DNA from: Pseudoramibacter fermentans
GTDB taxonomy: Bacteria > Bacillota > Clostridia > Eubacteriales > Eubacteriaceae
Assembly: GCA_009493725.1 (NCBI GenBank)
Contig: VOGB01000003.1
Location: 248,001 to 312,000, forward strand
DNA: 64,000 nucleotides
Direction: 5' to 3'
Part shown: positions 61,372 to 64,000 of the stretch, one piece after another
How the letters are laid out: each line of letters starts with the position of its first letter
How positions within the stretch are numbered: the stretch's first letter is position 1
The notes under the pieces: model-generated
The model's input: the letters and a program-made list of their open reading frames with translations, nothing else
What the model was told of the DNA's origin: nothing
Database searches by the model: none
Program-made: the position numbers and the translations under genes

Positions 61372-61935
61372 ATGAATGTATATGACTTTGACGGAACAAT
61401 CTACGAAGGTGACAGTTCCATCGACTTTTATATGTATTGTCTGAAAAAGCATCCAAAAATTCTGAAAGCCCTGCCAACACAGATGAAAGGCTTTTTACTG
61501 TACAGATTTCACAAAATTAACAAGACCAGACTCAAAGAATACTACTTTTCATTTCTTAGAGCATTAGAAAAACCAGAGCTGGATGTTGAAAAATTCTGGG
61601 ATGAGAACCGGAACAAGATCAAAAGCTGGTATTTAAAGCAGAAAAATCCATTAGATGTTATTATATCGGCATCTCCGGAGTTTCTGCTGCGTCCGATCCT
61701 GAACATCATTGGAATATATCATCTCATTGCATCTGATGTAGATATTCATACTGGAAAATTTAGATCGGATAACTGTCACGATGAAATAAAACCGGTTTAT
61801 TTCAACCAACGGTATCCAGATGAACACATAGATAATTTTTATTCAGATTCGTTATCCGATGAACCTATGGCCAGGCTAGCTGATGCAGCATGGTTGATTC
61901 GCCATGATCAGATCAAGAAATGGAGCATTACATGA
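61372..61935 (+). CDS. HAD-IB family phosphatase
   Basis: A haloacid-dehalogenase-like hydrolase of 187 residues from the ATG at 61372, with AGAGAGGA upstream; a TTG overlapping the previous stop is unlikely. The nucleophile motif VYDFDGTIYEGDS (3-15) and the third-motif SDSLSDEPM near 160-168 are complete; motif II Ser is in IISASPEF. In the operon it probably removes the phosphate from the lipid-linked phosphoribose made by the upstream UbiA-type protein. Its stop overlaps the next start. Confidence 0.82.
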   Translation: MNVYDFDGTIYEGDSSIDFYMYCLKKHPKILKALPTQMKGFLLYRFHKINKTRLKEYYFSFLRALEKPELDVEKFWDENRNKIKSWYLKQKNPLDVIISASPEFLLRPILNIIGIYHLIASDVDIHTGKFRSDNCHDEIKPVYFNQRYPDEHIDNFYSDSLSDEPMARLADAAWLIRHDQIKKWSIT

Positions 61936-63395
61936 AAAACTTTTCAAAATCCATCTTTGCCTTACTTGTTATCTATATGGTATTGCCTATCACTATATTT
62001 ATTTTGGGGTGGATAAAACTATGGTTTTCGATACCAGCAGTAATCATTATTGCATATCTGCTGTTCCGTATGTCCAAAGACAAGACTATTATTCCAGAAT
62101 TACCATCCTTTAGTAAAAAAGGAATAGAAACGCTTATTCTTGCTATTTTAATTATTGCACTATGGGTCTATTTTTCCGGAATTGGCAAATTTGTTTTTCA
62201 GAATGATGATCATCTTTATCGAAATGCGGTATTCGAGATGCTGGTGAACAATAAATGGCCTGTCATTAAAAATTTTAATGTGGATGGCGTCAATACGCCA
62301 TTTATGTTTGTTTATTATATTGGTTTTTGGATGCCAGCAGCTCTTATTGGAAAAGTATTCGGGATTACAGCAGGGTATTGCTTTCAGGCAATCTGGGCAG
62401 TCATAGGTATATGGCTATTTTATTATCTGTGCTGCAGTTATCTAAAAAAAGTATCTCTGCTTCCGCTTATTATCTTTATTTTCTTCAGCGGTCTTGATGT
62501 AATTGGAACCGCAATTATGACTGGAGCACCTGTTTCTATTTTTGCAGGAGACCATCTTGAATGGTGGGAAAGTGGAATGCAGTTTTCGAGTTTCACCACG
62601 CAGCTTTTCTGGGTTTTTAATCAGGCGATCCCTGCTTGGATATTAACTATACTTGTCCTTATGCAAAAGAAAAACAGATACGTCGTTTTCTTACTTGGGG
62701 TTAGTCTTATTTTCTGTCCACTGCCATTCATCGGAATTATCCCTTTTGTAATCTACGTCATCATGAGAAACGCATGGCAGACAAAAGTTCTAAAAGCAGC
62801 AATAACGAACCTGTTTACAGTTGAAAATATTCTTGGCGGTGGAATTTGCGGAATTATCACATATCTTTACTTCAAAACAAATTCCAGTGGGCAGCATATT
62901 GTGTTTTTGCCAGCTGAAATAATGGGCAAGAGAGGATTCCTTTTCAGTGTAGTTCTATTTATATTTCTTGAAATTGGGGTTTACATCATTGCCATTTATA
63001 AATATGAAAAAAAGAATCCACTGCTTTATATTACATTCCTTTTTCTCTTTACTTGCCCGCTTATTCAGGTAGGGTACGGGGGAGACTATTGCATGCGTGC
63101 CTGCATACCAGGAGAAATAGTTTTGTTCCTTTTGGTTATGAAAACCATATATAAAGCTAGAAAAAGTAAAGACGTACTGATTGTCACAGCGCTTATTATC
63201 CTCTTGACCATTGGCGCTATTACTCCAATCCATGAGATCAACAGAACAATTCAAAATACCAGAGCAAACTATAATAACAATGTTCCGGTTTACGCTGGAA
63301 CATATACAGAAAAAGAGCTTATGATGGGTAATCTTGGAACAAATTTCCGCGGAAAAATAAATAATAGTTTCTTTGCCAAACATCTAGCGAAATAA
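61932..63395 (+). CDS. Multi-spanning membrane protein, GT-C-like
   Basis: A protein of 487 residues from the ATG at 61932, which overlaps the HAD stop by four bases and has ATGGAG upstream. About eleven to twelve membrane spans. An acidic motif in the first outer loop (FQNDDHLYRNAVFEML, near 90-105) resembles GT-C glycosyltransferases, which use lipid-phosphate sugars outside the membrane. Function inferred from this and from the operon: transfer or flipping of the lipid-linked pentose. AT-rich like its operon mates. No family name recognised. Confidence 0.65.
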   Translation: MKNFSKSIFALLVIYMVLPITIFILGWIKLWFSIPAVIIIAYLLFRMSKDKTIIPELPSFSKKGIETLILAILIIALWVYFSGIGKFVFQNDDHLYRNAVFEMLVNNKWPVIKNFNVDGVNTPFMFVYYIGFWMPAALIGKVFGITAGYCFQAIWAVIGIWLFYYLCCSYLKKVSLLPLIIFIFFSGLDVIGTAIMTGAPVSIFAGDHLEWWESGMQFSSFTTQLFWVFNQAIPAWILTILVLMQKKNRYVVFLLGVSLIFCPLPFIGIIPFVIYVIMRNAWQTKVLKAAITNLFTVENILGGGICGIITYLYFKTNSSGQHIVFLPAEIMGKRGFLFSVVLFIFLEIGVYIIAIYKYEKKNPLLYITFLFLFTCPLIQVGYGGDYCMRACIPGEIVLFLLVMKTIYKARKSKDVLIVTALIILLTIGAITPIHEINRTIQNTRANYNNNVPVYAGTYTEKELMMGNLGTNFRGKINNSFFAKHLAK

Positions 63396-63446
63396 AAAGA
63401 AGGTTGTCATATAAAACGATGTGGTTCCTCTTTATTGGATAACTCT

Positions 63447-63480
63447 AAAAAAGCCGAACGCGAAAGCGTCCGGCTTTTTT
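63447..63480. terminator. Bidirectional terminator
   Basis: Stem AAAAAAGCCG-ACGC / GCGT-CGGCTTTTTT between the glycosyltransferase-like gene and the convergent pyridoxamine kinase. Confidence 0.85.
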
Positions 63481-63495
63481 GGTGTGATAAAAGAT

Positions 63496-64000
63496 TTAGA
63501 TGTTTTTGGCGACTTCGACCTTGGCGATCAGACTCGGCAGGGTGGTTTCGAAGTTCACGCCGTACCACGGCTTTTTCGGGTCTTTTAAGGTGACGGCGAT
63601 GGTTTCGGCGGTGTAGTCCGAAGCGATGGCCATGGCGTCGTTCCAGGACAGGCCGTTCATGATGCCGCCGACGCAGGCACTGGCGAAGAGGTCCCCGGTG
63701 CCGTGATAGGCCGCGTCGATCCGGATGTTCTGGTGGGAGAGGAATTCTCCGGTGCGGGTGTCGAGGCCCATAAAGCCGGTCATGCCGTCTTTGAGGGAAA
63801 CCCCGGTGAGGACAGCGATGGTCGGGCCGAGCTTGCCGAGTTTGTCGAGGAGGGCCTTGACTTCGCTTTCAGACATATCTTCTTTATACGGGGTGTCCGT
63901 CATGAAGCAGGCTTCGGTGATGTTCGGGACGATGATGTCGGCGTGGCCGCAGAATTCAGCGTTGCGTTTTGCGTAGTCGAGATCGAAGGCTGGGTAGAGG
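63496..64000 (-). CDS. Pyridoxamine kinase, partial
   Basis: The 3' part of a ribokinase-fold vitamin B6 kinase is visible, and the frame stays open from the stop at 63496 to the right edge (at least 168 codons; the internal ATG at 63903 is not the start). Motifs: VPNITEACFMTDTPY, TGVSLKDGMTGF and the anion hole GTGDLFASACVGG, with DYTAETI downstream. It phosphorylates pyridoxal, pyridoxine or pyridoxamine for PLP salvage. N-terminus lies outside the window. Confidence 0.85.
   Translation of the reverse strand, partial: LYPAFDLDYAKRNAEFCGHADIIVPNITEACFMTDTPYKEDMSESEVKALLDKLGKLGPTIAVLTGVSLKDGMTGFMGLDTRTGEFLSHQNIRIDAAYHGTGDLFASACVGGIMNGLSWNDAMAIASDYTAETIAVTLKDPKKPWYGVNFETTLPSLIAKVEVAKNI

Overview
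The window looks like chromosomal DNA of a moderately GC-rich, low-motility-signal Firmicute, most likely class Clostridia and perhaps a Eubacteriaceae relative. This is inferred from strong AGGAGG-type ribosome binding sites, sigma-A promoters, a secreted protein with clostridial hydrophobic W (ChW) repeats, a TPP riboswitch driving thiD-cytX, heterodimeric ABC exporters with asymmetric ATP sites, and DUF975/DUF1304/CmpB-type membrane proteins. No rRNA, tRNA or CRISPR array was seen. Species cannot be fixed from sequence alone.

Layout. 1-2.4 kb: a leftward three-gene operon (unknown protein, TerB-like protein, glycine-zipper membrane protein) running off the left edge. 2.6-7.3 kb: a PHP phosphatase, an ABC-2 exporter pair, an alpha/beta hydrolase and a DUF2156 protein. 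7.6-9.1 kb: a secreted six-repeat ChW protein. 9.5-14.2 kb: a flavodoxin-like reductase, a LysR regulator, a malolactic/malic enzyme and an aldo/keto reductase. 14.2-24.3 kb: an eroded zone. It holds a two-subunit ABC exporter split by a decayed IS3-family element, an MMPL transporter missing its first membrane bundle, a frameshifted antiporter missing its middle, and a sugar acetyltransferase missing its beta-helix. Just left of this zone, the malate-type permease after the malolactic gene is reduced to its first 42 residues.

25.0-40.5 kb: a defence island. It has an hsdM-DUF3800-hsdS-tyrosine recombinase group without hsdR, a Fic protein, a 56-residue acidic protein, then a complete type I system (hsdR-hsdM-hsdS) followed by a 1009-residue AlbA_2/Schlafen-like N-terminal protein with a long helical body and a 238-residue unknown. 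Both restriction-modification groups start with the same duplicated promoter module. The hsdR/hsdM genes resemble the host in composition, while the specificity genes and the two last genes are AT-rich, consistent with separate acquisition.

40.5-60.3 kb: mostly housekeeping or efflux genes. These are a flavodoxin, a helix-turn-helix/superoxide-reductase fusion regulator, a heterodimeric ABC exporter under a CIRCE-like element, CapA lipoprotein, nitroreductase, MarR-MATE with tandem operators, DUF389, enolase, PatB/MalY, CmpB, DUF975, YfiH and the TPP-controlled thiD-cytX operon. 60.5-63.4 kb: an AT-richer three-gene operon (UbiA-type phosphoribosyltransferase, HAD phosphatase, multi-spanning GT-C-like protein) that could make and use a polyprenyl-phosphate pentose donor. 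The right edge cuts a pyridoxamine kinase gene.

The best candidates for something undescribed are the AlbA_2/helical protein with its partner downstream of hsdS, the TerB/glycine-zipper operon, and the XRE/desulfoferrodoxin fusion regulator.
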